A DNA stretch of 64,000 bases. It comes from Trematomus loennbergii (lineage: Eukaryota > Chordata > Actinopteri > Perciformes > Nototheniidae). The stretch covers positions 20,697,803-20,761,802 of the forward strand of contig JAAOOA010000002.1 of NCBI GenBank assembly GCA_012861695.1. Direction: 5' to 3'. Shown one piece after another: positions 31,601 through 52,854 of the stretch. The position numbers and the translations under genes are program-made. The notes below the pieces were generated by a model. That model was given only the letters and a program-made list of their open reading frames with translations. It had not been told where the DNA came from and searched no databases. Positions within the stretch are counted from its first letter, which is position 1; every line of letters starts with the position of its first letter.

Positions 31601-34600
31601 CTTCTTTGTGTGCAGCTTGACCGTATGGAGAGCCAGCTGACGGAGAAAGTGTCAAAGCTGCAGAACTGCCAGGAGAAAAGGCTGCAGCTGGAGGAGAGCG
31701 TGCAGCGGCTGAGGACTCTGCTCCGAGACATGAAGAACACTCTGGAGAAATACTCCAACAGCATGACCGTACGCACACGCACATCTTTCTTTCATTCACT
31801 GGGAATGTCTCTCAATTTGATGTTGTATTTTTAAAATAAGCCCTACTATTAATAGCCCAAAATGAAATTGTTAAGTATATGTGAGTATCTATGAATCTCC
31901 TCTTTCCAACAGTGTATACAACTCAAAATGTGTCTTCGGGTCAATGCGACTGATTTCGATAGAGCAAGTCACATATTTGCTTTTTGCTCTTAGCACGACA
32001 GTGTCCCTGACATACATATGTCCTTCTCTCCTTCCTTCAGAGTCTGGCTGATCAGGAAACTCACCTGAAGCTTCAGATGAAGGAGCTGGAGGCCAACGTG
32101 CTGGCTGCTGCCCCCGACAAGGCCAGACAGAACAGCTGGAGAAGAGCCTGGGCGCCTTCAAGAAAGGTGGAGCTTTCTCTAAACTGTAGAGAGACATATT
32201 ATTATCAACCTACTGATTATTTCCTGCTAGTCTGAGTTGCAATTTGTGGAAAAGCTGTCCCTCTACATAATGCAATGGTGACAAAAGGTTCATATTGAGT
32301 TGTGGTTTTTAGTTCTAATATCTAAATGCCAGTCATATTTATGAAAATGGTATTAATGTTTATTCCTCTGTGTATTGTGATCAGACCTTGCATATTGAAA
32401 TAATACCCTCCTCTCTGTTCTGCCCTCTTTCTCTCCTTCAGACTTTGACGCAGCGTCCAGTAAGGCTGGGAAGGTGGAGACGGAGGTGAAGCGGCTCCAC
32501 ACCCTCATCGTAGACATCAACAGCCACAAGCTGAAGGCGCAGCAGGACAAGCTGGACAAGATCAACAAGGAGTTAGACGACTGCTCCTCCATCATCACCA
32601 AGGCTAAGGTGGCCATAAAGACCGCCGACCGGTGAGGACATCATGGCTTTAGGTCTTTCACTTACACTTCTTTCCAAGTCCAATGGATCAACTGAAATAT
32701 CTTGAATTCCCCGGGTGGTTCATTGAAGTTGCTATTATGTGAGACAAGGAAGTAACTCTAGTGTTATGTTTAATATTGATTTATTAGTGAATCGTCCATT
32801 ATAAGTAGGCGGCCGATCGATCGGAGCATCCCTAATAAGTAGCATTAGCTTACAGGAACACTCAGCGACTCCTCTCCTCCTATAGTTGTCTAGAATAGGC
32901 ATCTAGTCGTCAGTATCTGAAGCTGTAACACAAAGATTGATGCTGTGGTCAAAAGGAGATACGAGGTGTTTTTGTTCCGCTGAAGGAGCTGTTGAGCCTT
33001 TTCAGAACACAGCGTAACTTAGAGGCCGAGACGCCAAGGCTTCCTGTGTGAGCGCTCTTCTTCCTTCACGTGTTCAGACTGGCAGTGAGGGAACTGCTGC
33101 AGATGTTTTCTCTTCGCACAAACATTGCCGTTGTAGCAATAACTGCCCTGTGAAGTTTAACGGAGTCCTAAGAGAACTTTTTTTTACTGGAGAAGCATTT
33201 TGAAGTTATAGATCTCAGGTCTGAAAAAGGTTTGAATCTTTCAGGAGCTTTGCTGCTTCAGTGCAAGAAGATCTTTCTGATGTTGTGGTGCACACCTTTC
33301 TAACATAGTAGTGTTCGAATGTTGGCATTGCCTTGTAACCGTAGTATCATTTCCCTAGCCCTCATTTAGCAAAATACACCTGAACTGTTATCATTATTAT
33401 TTTCAGTTTTTCACAGACACATAGTAACCTGTCTGACAGAGGCTAATACCGTCTCCCTTTGCTCTCCTGTCCCCTCTGCAGCAACCTGAAGAAGTGTGAG
33501 GAGAGCGTGAGCCGGGTGCAGACGGAGCTGGAGGACAACGACAAGTCCATGGCAGAGCTCACTGAGCAGCTGAAGAAGCTGGAGGACGAGGCGGGGGACG
33601 TGATGAAGGCCTGCCAGGAGGCCGAGGTTAGACCCCCTTATTCACTATTCCTGCTCCCAGAGACACTCAGGACATCATAAACATGGTCTCTTCTAACTGT
33701 AGGTTACAAAAGTGCCTTGTAAATTGAAGAAACTAAGTGAGTAAGGAATGAAGAGTACATTGAATAGTCCTTTCCATCAGAAGTCACAGTGATTAAATCC
33801 AGAATCCCTATTACAGTTTGACATGAAGTGAAATGAGTAGTTCAAGGTGTTGCGGTCCTGATTTGAATGAGGGGATATCTGATCATTCGGGACACTTTCT
33901 GGAATAAATAATAGTATTTATTAAGTGATATTGTTTATTGCCCTGCAGGCGGTGCTCCCCGAGGTGCAGGAGCAGTACCAGGCGGTGGTGAAGGAGATCA
34001 AGGTGCTGCAGCAGCAGGAGCACGCCATGCAGCAAGAGTCTCTGAGCGTGCGGCTGCACATCGAGCAGATCGACACCACCATCACCGAGCACAACAACAA
34101 GATCAAGCACTGGCAGAAAGAGGTGGGGGGGGTCATTGTGATTATAGCTTCATACTCACCAGAGCGAGAGCTGAGCCCTGCCATGTTACTGAGAATTGGT
34201 CCAATGGGGGGGGGGTTTAAACAACCAATAAGGGGCTCTGCTTTTATATTGCAATGTGAGCATTGTTATACTCCTAATATGCCCACAATGAATGGTAAAC
34301 ATTTTGAAGTTCCACATATCTTTTATTTTTTTATAAAATGAAGGGTGGATTTAGGTATTAGCTTATTTATTGTCTGGTTGGAAGAAATATTTTGTGTGTT
34401 GAATTTTAATCTTGGATATAATTTTCCAGGCCACCAAGCTGTCCCTTCATACGGTGGAGGGCCAGCCCGCAGAGGAGCTTCCTGTTCTCACCTCGGCTCA
34501 ACTGGAAGAAATCCCCAATCCCAACGTCATCATCAACAAGATGTTCCCCTTGGAGACCAAGTGTGCTCAAATAAAGCCGAACCTCGGGGCCATCGCGGAG

Positions 34601-35911
34601 TACAATAAGAAGGTATGCAAACATTTGAACATTAACAACAGACATCCTGTTGTCTAACCCCAGCAGAGGTTCACATGTGCTCATAATAAACCCAAAAACT
34701 ACATTTGAATTGTGAATGAAAGTCATTTATTGACTTTATTGTTCTTAACTTCCAAAGTTCAGGTGAGTTGTGGTGATGATTCTGAAGTCCTGTTCAGAGA
34801 TGTATTGACAAAGGAAACGGTGTGCCTGTGTTCAGGAGGAGCTGTACCTGCAGCGCGTGGCTCAGCTGGACCAGATCACCACGGAGAGGGACCACTTCAA
34901 ACACGGCTACGAGGACCTGAGGAAACAGCGCCTCAACGAGTTCATGACCGGGTTCAACATCATCACCAACAAGCTGAAGGAGAACTACCAGATGCTCACA
35001 CTGGGTGGCGACGCAGAGCTGGAGCTCGTCGATAGCTTGGACCCCTTCTCTGAGGGGATCATGTTCAGGTGGGAGGACAGATGCACTGACGGAAGACCAA
35101 AGACACCTTTGGTTATTACCTTTCTGTACATCGATTCTGACCTTCTGTTTGAGCTGTGGTGTTCTGTCTCTCCGTCCAGTGTGCGTCCTCCAAAGAAGAG
35201 CTGGAAGAAGATCTTTAACCTGTCAGGAGGAGAGAAGACCCTCAGCTCGTTGGCGCTGGTGTTCGCTCTGCACCACTACAAACCCACCCCCTCTACTTCA
35301 TGGACGAGATCGATGCTGCGCTCGATTTCAAGAACGTCTCCATCGTGGCCTGTTACATTTATGTGAGTATGGATGTGTGTTAGGAGATAAAAGTACATTT
35401 TTAGTAGGGATGTAGTGGATTAGCAAGTCGGGATGCACTTCCGTAGTTCAGTGATGCTTCAACAATGAAACATGTTAGCCAGCTCATTCAGAACTGTGGA
35501 GCTGATCTCTGCGGTGGTGTCCCCCTGGTTTGATGGAGGTGCAGAGAAAAGCGCAAACACAATTCACCACTAGGCAGTTAACTATCGGACTCTAAGCCTA
35601 TCACATTTGGAGGCTTTGAAGTCCTATTCACTTCCTGCTTCAGTGTACGATCTGACGGAACCTCTGCAGCAGTTGTATGCTCTAAAGCAGTCTCAATCTC
35701 TCTCTATATCAATACTTTCTTTCTCTTTTCTGTCGTGTCTGTGCAGGAGCAAACAAAGAACGCTCAGTTCATCATCATCTCGCTGAGGAACAACATGTTC
35801 GAGATCGCTGACCGTCTCATCGGCATCTACAAAACTCACAACACCACCAAGAGCGTGGGAATCAACCCCAAGACCATCGTGTTCAAAGAGCACGACGCAG
35901 TCACGGCCTAA
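19614..35911 (+). CDS. SMC4: SMC4, condensin core ATPase subunit (complete, four frame breaks)
   Basis: SMC4 pairs with SMC2 in condensin I and II and compacts mitotic chromosomes. The 23 coding exons are 19614-19761, 20747-20937, 21488-21679, 22715-22891, 24731-24898, 25432-25559, 25788-25928, 26241-26391, 29279-29442, 29571-29804, 29952-30137, 30241-30402, 30511-30736, 30869-30944, 31616-31768, 32041-32166, 32442-32631, 33482-33626, 33949-34122, 34430-34612, 34836-35068, 35180-35362 and 35747-35911. Length would be about 1299 residues (human 1288). Walker A GPNGSGKS is at residues 120-127, the hinge follows KKSGKIPG around 610-735, two long coiled coils flank it, and the signature LSGGE is near 1198. 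Walker B (LYFMDEID) near 1222 is readable only after allowing for a lost base. Exons at 29279, 30869, 32041 and 35180 are each one base short of the phase their neighbours require. The first coding intron uses a GC donor. Confidence 0.95.
21680..22714 (+). other. SMC4: SMC4 intron 4, no internal gene seen
   Basis: About 1 kb of AT-rich intron between the Walker A exon and the EGDDYE exon. No structured RNA or repeat was recognised. Confidence 0.6.
23101..23195 (+). ncRNA. mir-15: miR-15 family precursor hairpin
   Basis: The 5' arm mature product is predicted at 23120-23141, beginning TAGCAGCGCATCATGG. The 3' arm at about 23159-23181 reads CGAACCATTATTTGCTGC and pairs with it. The 3' arm and the following TTTAGAATTTTAAGGAA flank closely match vertebrate mir-15b. 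Relative to human miR-15b, position 8 of the mature RNA is G rather than A, which changes the extended seed. Hosted by SMC4 intron 5, 235 nt upstream of mir-16. Confidence 0.92.
23343..23424 (+). ncRNA. mir-16: miR-16 precursor hairpin
   Basis: The 5' arm mature product at 23355-23376 begins TAGCAGCACGTAAATATT and agrees with vertebrate miR-16 over its full 22 nt. The 3' arm at about 23392-23414 starts CCAATATTGGCAGTGCTGC. The lower stem pairs CCACGCTTTAGCAGCAC with GTGCTGCTTCAGTGTGG. Same strand as SMC4. Confidence 0.95.
27458..27470. promoter_or_regulatory. Candidate CTCF-binding motif
   Basis: GCCACTAGAGGGC matches the core CTCF consensus (CCASYAGRKGGC). Motif match only; occupancy is unknown. 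Confidence 0.35.
27853..28999. mobile_element. Non-autonomous hAT-type transposon in SMC4 intron 9
   Basis: Flanked by an 8-bp duplication CTGCTCAG at 27845-27852 and 29000-29007. The left end is TAGGGCTGTG and the right end, reverse-complemented, is TAGGGGTATG, giving 8 of 10 matches. Subterminal sequence is rich in CGATTCGATT repeats on the left and related CGAATCGTCC/CGATTA motifs on the right. No transposase frame is present. Confidence 0.85.
32801..32842. mobile_element. Solo hAT terminus between target-site duplications
   Basis: A 26-bp remnant ending CGGAGCATCCCTA (reverse complement TAGGGATGCTCCG, a common fish hAT terminus) sits exactly between two copies of ATAAGTAG (32801-32808 and 32835-32842). 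The rest of the element, including the opposite terminus, is missing. It lies in the SMC4 intron 32632-33481. Confidence 0.6.
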
Positions 35912-36202
35912 CCCTCACGCTTATTCTCACTGTTTTACTTTCCTTCTTCCACACCATGTACATATTACATCTTTTTAACCTTACAAAATGCTGCTATTCT
36001 TTTTACTATTTTGTACTCTGAACCAATAAATGTTTCCCAATCGCAGACACTTATTGTGCATAAACATGACTTAGTGGGTATATTTTTGACCAAGTTGTAT
36101 TCTAAGTGTCTTTTAACCCTTCTGTTCACTCAATGAACTGATAAACCATGAAAGAATGTGTAAATTGTACACAATAGTTTTTTGTGATGAAAATGTAATA
36201 AA
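35912..36202 (+). terminator. SMC4: SMC4 3' UTR with two polyadenylation signals
   Basis: AATAAA occurs at 36025-36030 and again at 36197-36202 downstream of the TAA at 35909-35911. Either could end the SMC4 transcript. Confidence 0.6.
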
Positions 36203-37544
36203 ATCTTTTGACTTGCTGTATATTTCAAAAATATTGTCACCTTAAATACTCTAATGAAACAAACTGTCGACTTTATAATTTTAAACCTTTTTAAATATAA
36301 TCTGACCAGCAGTCATGATTTGTCTGAGGTCATGTGATGGTTGGATGCCACAGATAGATTTCACATGACAGACAGATGTAGCAAGCGGCTGTTAATTGTG
36401 CTCATGACATCACTTTGAGACATACTGCAACACTCATTGACTTCTACCCCATCTTACACTGGCACATGGACAGATGTAGAAAAAGATAAATACTACACAA
36501 AAAAATATACATATTCAAACTTTTATTATAACTTACATAATACAGTAACAAAAGTTATACAAATACAGGTTGGGGTGACATTTGTGGAAAACACCTGACA
36601 TTAACCAAAATGTCTTTGAGTGTGTGTGTGATGCTTGTAACAGCATACCGTTATGATATAATTTTAACAATACATGAGATTATAATATTTAGGAATGCAG
36701 CTTGGCATACTGGCTCACTGGTGTTTCAGTGAGGGTCTGCCTGAGCAAAAAAAACATAACAATTATTGATGCAAAATTGCAACGGTAAAGCTTTTATAAA
36801 GGCTATAATACAATTTATATATTTGCCCACCGCTGGAGTAAAAAAGAGGGTTGAGCTTTTGGTCCTGGTGAAACTACAAGCCAGTACAAAAAGGCGATTA
36901 AGTTGGGTGAGATAAGAGCGTGATGGTTAAAGGCACTCTGAGTCGTGTGTGTTCACCATCAGCTCTAAAGTCCACACACAGCTGCGTCCCTGTGAAGATA
37001 TACAGGAGCAGCTGTTCTGAGGTCAGCAGCTCTGACACCAGGAGAGCTGCTGAAATGCCCCAATATTTATGTTCCTTTATGCCAAGCTTCAAAACTGTTT
37101 GATTAGTGTTGGGTATGATAAATGCTTAATTGCGAGGCAGTGTGAACCATACCTAGAAAAACACACCCCAAAGAGGAACATAACACTTGACAGTTACACA
37201 ATTCAATACATACAAATATTTAACGTAAACTGCTCACATTTTGAACTTGCAAGAACTTGAACATAAATACCCGAGACGTAACTCGGGTTTTTCCCAGGTC
37301 TGCATAAGAGGGAACAGGGAATCTTGAAGGGGACTAAAGCTTGATAAGGTCATGTGATATATTTCAGTGAATGAGTTATATTCAATGATTATTTCTGTAG
37401 TATCAATTATCCCTGCCTTGTGTTTATTCATTTACTCATTGCCTTTATCGGGACAAAAGCAGATGGCAGAAGGTTTTTCAGTTGGATTTTACCCACCGTA
37501 CTACAGGAGTGCTTCAGTGAGACTCGGTGTGTGTCAGTGTGATG
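36203..37544. other. Convergent SMC4/TRIM59 spacer, mostly TRIM59 3' UTR
   Basis: No exon of a further gene was found. On the minus strand an AATAAA (plus-strand TTTATT, 36522-36527) could end TRIM59 transcripts, leaving only about 300 bp between the two convergent ends. Confidence 0.45.
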
Positions 37545-39350
37545 TCAGAGTCCTGAAGAAGGCGGCCAGCTGCTCGAAGGCCTTCTCTCCACAGAGGAGA
37601 AGTGAGCGCTCCATCTCTCCACAGCAGCCTCTATCACCGTGAACCCTGACCCCGCCGAGTCCCACACAGATGTGATGACATCACCGCTCAGACCTTGGAC
37701 CAACTGACTGAACTGGGAGAGAAGAGAGAAACTGAGCGAGGGCCCCCACAGCGCTGCCAGCAGCAGCAGCAGCAGCCCCAGCAGCACCACAGAAGAAGTC
37801 GGCTGCAGCTCACGCCACAAGTTCTCCCCGTGGAGCTGATCCCCCCCAGCCTCAGATTCCACGCCGGCCTCCACGCCGCCACATCTGGTGCAGCAGCACA
37901 CCTTGGGGACGGGGGCTTCCTCCAGGCTGCCGATAGTCACGGCGCGCCAGTTCTGCTGGAGGTGCTCCGCTGCCCTCGGGGTGACGGAGAGGTTTATCGC
38001 CGAGGGCAAAGGCGTTTTGATGAACTCCTCCACCCTCTCTCTGAACAGATGCACCTGCTCCAGGAACACCAGCGGGTTAGGCTCCTCCTCCACCGAGGAG
38101 CCCATTGACACCAGGTCCAGCTGTTCCTCCTGCAGGGATAAGGCGGTTAGCGGTACTTTTCAACATGTGCTCGTTCCTGCTTCCTTTGGGCCGTGATCAA
38201 TCAGGGAGAATGTGAAATTGGGGCAGCCTTTTTCACGACAACTCGCCCAGATCAATATTTAAGTTTATACATAGTGATGTTGTCAACACCCAAGTGGAAA
38301 TTATGACACATAACCCTAGGTTTCTCTGACATATCTGCAATGGCATTAAATCATTTTTGAGGCGCTTGAAGCTAAACCAGCAAAATCCGTCACTGGAAAC
38401 AGCTTAATCCAGATACAATGGATAGCGGCAGTTAGTCCTGAGACTCACCTGCAGCTCCTTCACTTTGAGGATGAGCGGGTCGTAGGCGCGCGACACCTCT
38501 GCAGCGGCTGTATCCAGCGCCTCCAGGTAGGCCTGCCTCTTCCTGGCCAGCACCACCTCCAGGGTCTGAAAATACTCGTTGACCTCCTGGCGGTCCTGCC
38601 TCACCAGAGCCTCGCAGCGGGCCTTCTCCTGCTCCAGCTGCTCCCCAGCTCACACACCTGACAGAGGAGGAACAGAAAGGATTTTTACTCCTACATGCAT
38701 TTACATTGAGTTTAGTGAAACAGATTTCCACAGTCCGTACTTAGAGGATTCCCCACCTGCGCCCATCTCTGCTCAGAGAGTTTGGCTAGCAGGAGAGAAG
38801 GCGTCTGTTTTTCTCTGATGAACGCCGCCTGCAGGTCGTCTATGGGATGGCCCTGGTGCTGCCCGATGGTCAGACACAGACCACAGATCAGCTGCCGGTC
38901 CTGGATGCAGTACATGTTCAGAGGCTGCCTGAGGTGCTGCTCACAGGAAGGGTGTCGCGGCGAGCTGTCACTCTGGTACTGAAACAGCAGATGAGCAAAC
39001 ACGTAAGTCAAACTGAAGCAGCAAAGTTTAGAAACCAATAAGAGGATTTCATTCGTAAAGGTCGCCAAAGGGTAAAAGTTGTGTTCTTTCCTACTTTTTC
39101 AATGATGCGCGCGCAGTGATACATTGGTGGGCAGAGCTTCTACACCCATCGGAGGCAGCTCCACCACGCCGCGGCAATTGGGGCATTTTAGTGGGACTCG
39201 GAGCGGCCTCCAGACGGAATAGTTGGTGGACACCTGGAGCAAGTTGTCCAGGCAGCTCTTACAGAAGGTGTGTGAGCAGGGCAGGACCCGGGGGTCCGAG
39301 AACAGAGAGTAGCACACGGAGCACGTCAGGTCCTCCTCCAGGTTGTCCAT
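37545..39350 (-). CDS. TRIM59: TRIM59, membrane-anchored RING/B-box E3 ubiquitin ligase
   Basis: Coding exons in transcript order are 39350-39095, 38978-38757, 38657-38449 and 38129-37545, giving about 423 residues (human 403). The RING finger uses C10, C13, C25, H27, C30, C33, C56 and C59. The B-box 2 follows from CEQHLRQPLNMYC to CLTIGQHQGHPIDD. A coiled coil covers the third exon (EVNEYFQTLEVVLARKRQ), and the last exon encodes a hydrophobic segment VVLLGLLLLLLAALW, the expected ER-membrane anchor. The family RING/B-box content and the neighbours SMC4 and KPNA4 support the call. The first exon is one base too long (or two too short) near 39103-39112 and the third one base short near 38642-38646. 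The C-terminal frame is uncertain: a +1 frame ending at 37534 reads GEKAFEQLAAFFRTLTSH and looks more natural. Confidence 0.93.
37758..37775. repeat. (CAG)6 triplet run inside TRIM59 coding exon
   Basis: Six CAG units on the plus strand read as CTG (Leu) in TRIM59 and encode most of its transmembrane leucine run. Confidence 0.85.
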
Positions 39351-39455
39351 GGTGGAGACTAGAGGCCGGGCTCAGGGGGAAGGTAAGGGGGGTGGAGAAG
39401 ATCTGGCAGCCAGGACAGCAGGACAGCAGGACGGAGGAAAAGCTACGGGCCGCAC
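39351..39455 (-). other. TRIM59: TRIM59 5' UTR part of the start-codon exon
   Basis: A minus-strand acceptor TAAACAG precedes GTGCGGCCC, placing the exon start at 39455. Confidence 0.55.
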
Positions 39456-40701
39456 CTGTTTAGCAAAACACATTTTGTTTCTATATCAGTAGAATTCGAA
39501 AAATGGGACAGAATGTGATTGAGTTTAGGGAGTTAAACCTAAAATGAAACTATTTTGATCATCAAATATTGTTGTGTTTTATTTTCCAAACACTGGTTGA
39601 AAGTTTCAGCTTCCTAAATGTGTCAGGATTCGATGTTTCTTTCGGTTTTGGACTGTAAACGGGATTTAACAGGATATTCGAAGAGAAGACCATTCAACAG
39701 ATTAATTAGTTATAAAAAATTATCTTTAGTAGTTCACTGCACTCAGCTACTGTATTTTCATGATTGTAAAAAGCCCTTTTTCATCACCGTCTCCAGTACT
39801 ACATTCTGTGACTGAGTGCACTACTGAGTTATAGACTCAAGAGTGCAACTTTGTTCATCTGTAACAATCAAATACAACAGCTATGCCATCAATTCGACAA
39901 ACATTACCACAATGTTCAGTTTTAAAGTGTTTACATTGGTTTATTACTAATCAGTGACCACTGCCTATATTTCAAACAAATCTCATAAGACTAATAATAA
40001 AAGAGACAGTAAGGAATGCCTTAGACAGAAAAACAGCAACAAGGTCGCTATTCGTGTGTTCCTCTCGTTACAGCTGGCACCACAGTGACAATAGGAGGCC
40101 CTCTGCCAGCACACACCCAGTTCCCCCCCCCCCACACACACAGTTCAGTTGTGTAACTGACCCCACAAACCTGATCCATATTTAGAGTTATTCTGCAGCC
40201 GTGTGAGCAACCAGGTGCAAACTTGCAACAGGTGTCCTGTTGCAGCCCGATCACTAATATATATATATATTAGTTAAATGTGCCATATTACAACATGTAA
40301 TGAGTGCATTAAAAAGTTGACTGCTTTATCTTTTCACTCTCGAATCTGTATGGTAAACTATTTCGCGAAGTTAATCGGACATGTGAAGTTTGCATAGTTA
40401 ACCAACCGCATCGTTTTCTTTCACAGGAAAAGAAGCACATGATAACGGCATATGTGGGTTCATAAAGCATCAAATGAAAACAGACCATGTATCCGCATAA
40501 TTGATTTGGTTTAGATTAACATTTCCTAAACTACATCAACTTCGCCCTCAAATGCTAATGGCTTCGTAAGCCAAATTTAAGTTATTTCGATTACCTTCTC
40601 AGCGACCTGTCAACCATTGTTTTCATCATGTAATGGATTTAGGGTTGGTGACACAAGGTAGACAGTTTTAAGAAGATGTTGAGCGTTAAATCTTAACTCA
40701 C

Positions 40702-40770
40702 CGTCTGCTCGTGCTCAGAGCAAAGGGTCTGTCCAAAATAAAGCTCTCATTTCCTGTTCCTTCTCATGAT
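40702..40770 (-). other. TRIM59: Possible TRIM59 5' UTR exon 1 and promoter
   Basis: A minus-strand donor CAGACG|GTGAGTT ends a possible exon at 40702, which could join the acceptor at 39455. The transcription start is not defined by sequence alone. Confidence 0.35.
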
Positions 40771-43357
40771 GCCTTCAAGCGCGTATGTACAAATCTTGTT
40801 ATTAAATGTTTGTTTCCAGACGTTGCTTTAAATCGGCTCTTCTTTCCAAAAATAAAATAATGTTACGCATATATATTTCACTCTTGTAATGTCTTGGCTA
40901 GTTCCCTAGTACTGCAAGTTTGAAATGAACCATGGCACATGTTCTTCATATGGATGTAACAACTCCGCCCGTCATAACTGCGACCTTTCCGGCAGTCCTG
41001 AAGGCATCATTTGTTTTTGTTTCTTTTAGTACGCATGCGTTGAAACGGTCTTCCTGGCCAATCAGGGCCCGCTTTTCCTCGATTTGAATTTCAAGCAACA
41101 TCAGCATTTCAAAACAGTGATTATTCACACATCTTCACAACAGACCACACACACACAGTCTCTCGATTTGGGTTTCACTATTTATTTTCTTGAAGACAAC
41201 CTATCCTGTAGCCTATCTCCCAAAAAGGTTTTTGGGCAAACCACCTTTTTATACCTTCCATATCATAAATTCAGATTTGAAACCACATGTTTGCTAACAA
41301 GGAATGCTGCAAAAAAAAGACCCCTATGTTCAACAGAAGGTTTATGAGCACAATGTGTAATCATTTACTACAGTGTTTGAAGTTAACACAAAAAATGGAA
41401 AGGGTAAGCTTGTACACCTAGCTGGTATAAGAGGGAAGAGTAGTATGGGGCTAATTACTCTGCAAGGTACTAAAAAGGTACAGCAAACTTGTTCATGGGT
41501 TATTTATTACTCAGGAGAACCCACTTTGGACAACTCCAGTCTGACGTGTGGGACACCTTTTGACCTTGAGAAAAAGGAGGCTAAATCCTCTCTTTGTCTA
41601 GCTGAGATACATTAGCAGATCCTTTCCTGCTGCTCCTGAAATAAAGTCCTTATTTTTTTCTCAAGTATCACTAAAAAGCATCATTGGATTACTCTAGAAA
41701 GACAACAGATTGTGGTTGAGTGATGCATATTGTAGGATGTTGTTGGCAGGTCAAAACCTATGAAACCCACCAACATGCCTTCAGGCCTCACTTTGCAGTA
41801 CATGTGCAAAACCATAGATTATTTAGCAAATCGGACACTAGTGAGGGATAAGGGAAAGGGAAACATGTAACATTTAAGCACAGTTTTACTTAAAATAAAA
41901 ATTACACTGTATCCACAGCCTAAGGAAACTAAAATACCCTAAAAAATAACTGTGCTATAGTTTAGTACATGCAAAGGTTATGTTTCACAATCCTACGTGA
42001 AATGGCCATTGTTCTCTTCTCCCTTTGTGATAAGTCAAAGCTATGGCAACGATACTGCAAAGCAGTGGTTTTGCTGTAGATTGAGGGGAGAATAATGAGG
42101 TGACAGGGGAACAGGTCGTTTGATTATAGTGATGGTGTCAGTTTCACAGCATCAAGCCCATGTCTGGTGCCTAGGTTAGGGTTCAGGTGTGAGGGTGGAT
42201 TACCATCGTCGTCAATTACCTTTACAGAAGCAATGAAACTAAAAGCTGAAAATAAAAAATATCATAAAAAGGAACACACTGGAGGCAAAAAGAAAAAGCC
42301 CAAAAGCCACCAAATGCATCTTAATACAATGCACTGCTGCTCCACACCTGCCAATAGCATTGTCCAGTGTCAATTAATACTAACTTAACAATAATTCAAA
42401 ACAGAAAAAGAATCCTTGTGATGACGATGATTTTTTTTTTTCATTTCCAAAGTTCTTCCTTTCAGGGTTTTGTGGATCAGCCTCTCTTTCAAAGGCAGAA
42501 TTTCTTTTCCTGAAACCTTTGCTAACTTCATTGTTGCAATTTTGTTTCTCTTCAGATGTTGTAATTGAATTTCTCTGCATGCGCTCTCACCCAGTCTTGC
42601 ATACTCCCAGTCACGCACGCAGCCAAGCACACAACTCATCCGTCCATTCTCTCGCACATGCGACACGCGCAGCCGGACTCCTGGCCCCGCCCACCAGAGG
42701 GAGAGGATGGTGCCCTGTCGGGGCGTTTCGTTGGAGGAGATGAACCTGGCTCCTCAGCACTGAGTCCAGACATTCATACACAATGGGTCCATTCACACAC
42801 ATGTCTGATAGCGTGGCCGATTGGGGGAGGGGCACGTTGAGGGTGGCACCCTCTCTTTTCGGAGGACCGTAGAATTGTGATGGTTCGTGGTTCATCTCAG
42901 TTCAAAATTAGTTATTTTCGGTTGTATCGTAATATGTCAAGATCTCTTGATTTGTTATTTTTGGATGTCCTTGGTTCTCCCCGGGCAGACATCAAGTTTT
43001 TTTGTTGTCGTTTGAAGTAGTTTTCCGAAGGCGACAGCTCCAATAACACAGAAGTTATGTCGGCATGTCTCTCAACGCATTCGATGTAGATGTTTTGCTT
43101 TTTTTGCAACATGTAGCCACTCATTCTCACTCGCACCCACTCGCCATCTCAACCTTCATTTGGGCTGGTTCCCCTGGAAGGCCAAATGAAATCCACACAT
43201 TTTTCTCTCAGATAAGATGCAGCCATGGATCCCACGAGCCAAGCACAATGGATCAAATTTCTCACACTCGCTCTCTTTCGCTCTTTCTCTCCTAATTTTT
43301 TTATGTTGAACAGAGTGCTGCATCGTGAACAAAACTCCAGAATACCCCAGATGCCGT
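40771..43357 (-). other. KPNA4 3' UTR / intergenic
   Basis: No protein exon was recognised. Mammalian KPNA4 has a long 3' UTR, so part of this stretch is likely transcribed with KPNA4. CpG-rich sequence with CCACCAGAGGG, a weaker CTCF-like match, lies near 42690. Confidence 0.4.

Positions 43358-52854
<9,497 letters not shown>

Noticed and set aside
19614..35911. SMC4 as a pseudogene because of four frame breaks
   Set aside because: All introns, splice sites and catalytic motifs are kept, and neighbouring genes show the same kind of single-base breaks, so sequencing error is more likely.
37695..38108. 137-codon plus-strand frame with a Gln run
   Set aside because: It is the antisense shadow of the last TRIM59 exon.
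40250..40275. Palindromic (AT)n at 40257-40272 as a regulatory site
   Set aside because: It is a short AT run of a kind expected by chance in AT-rich DNA.
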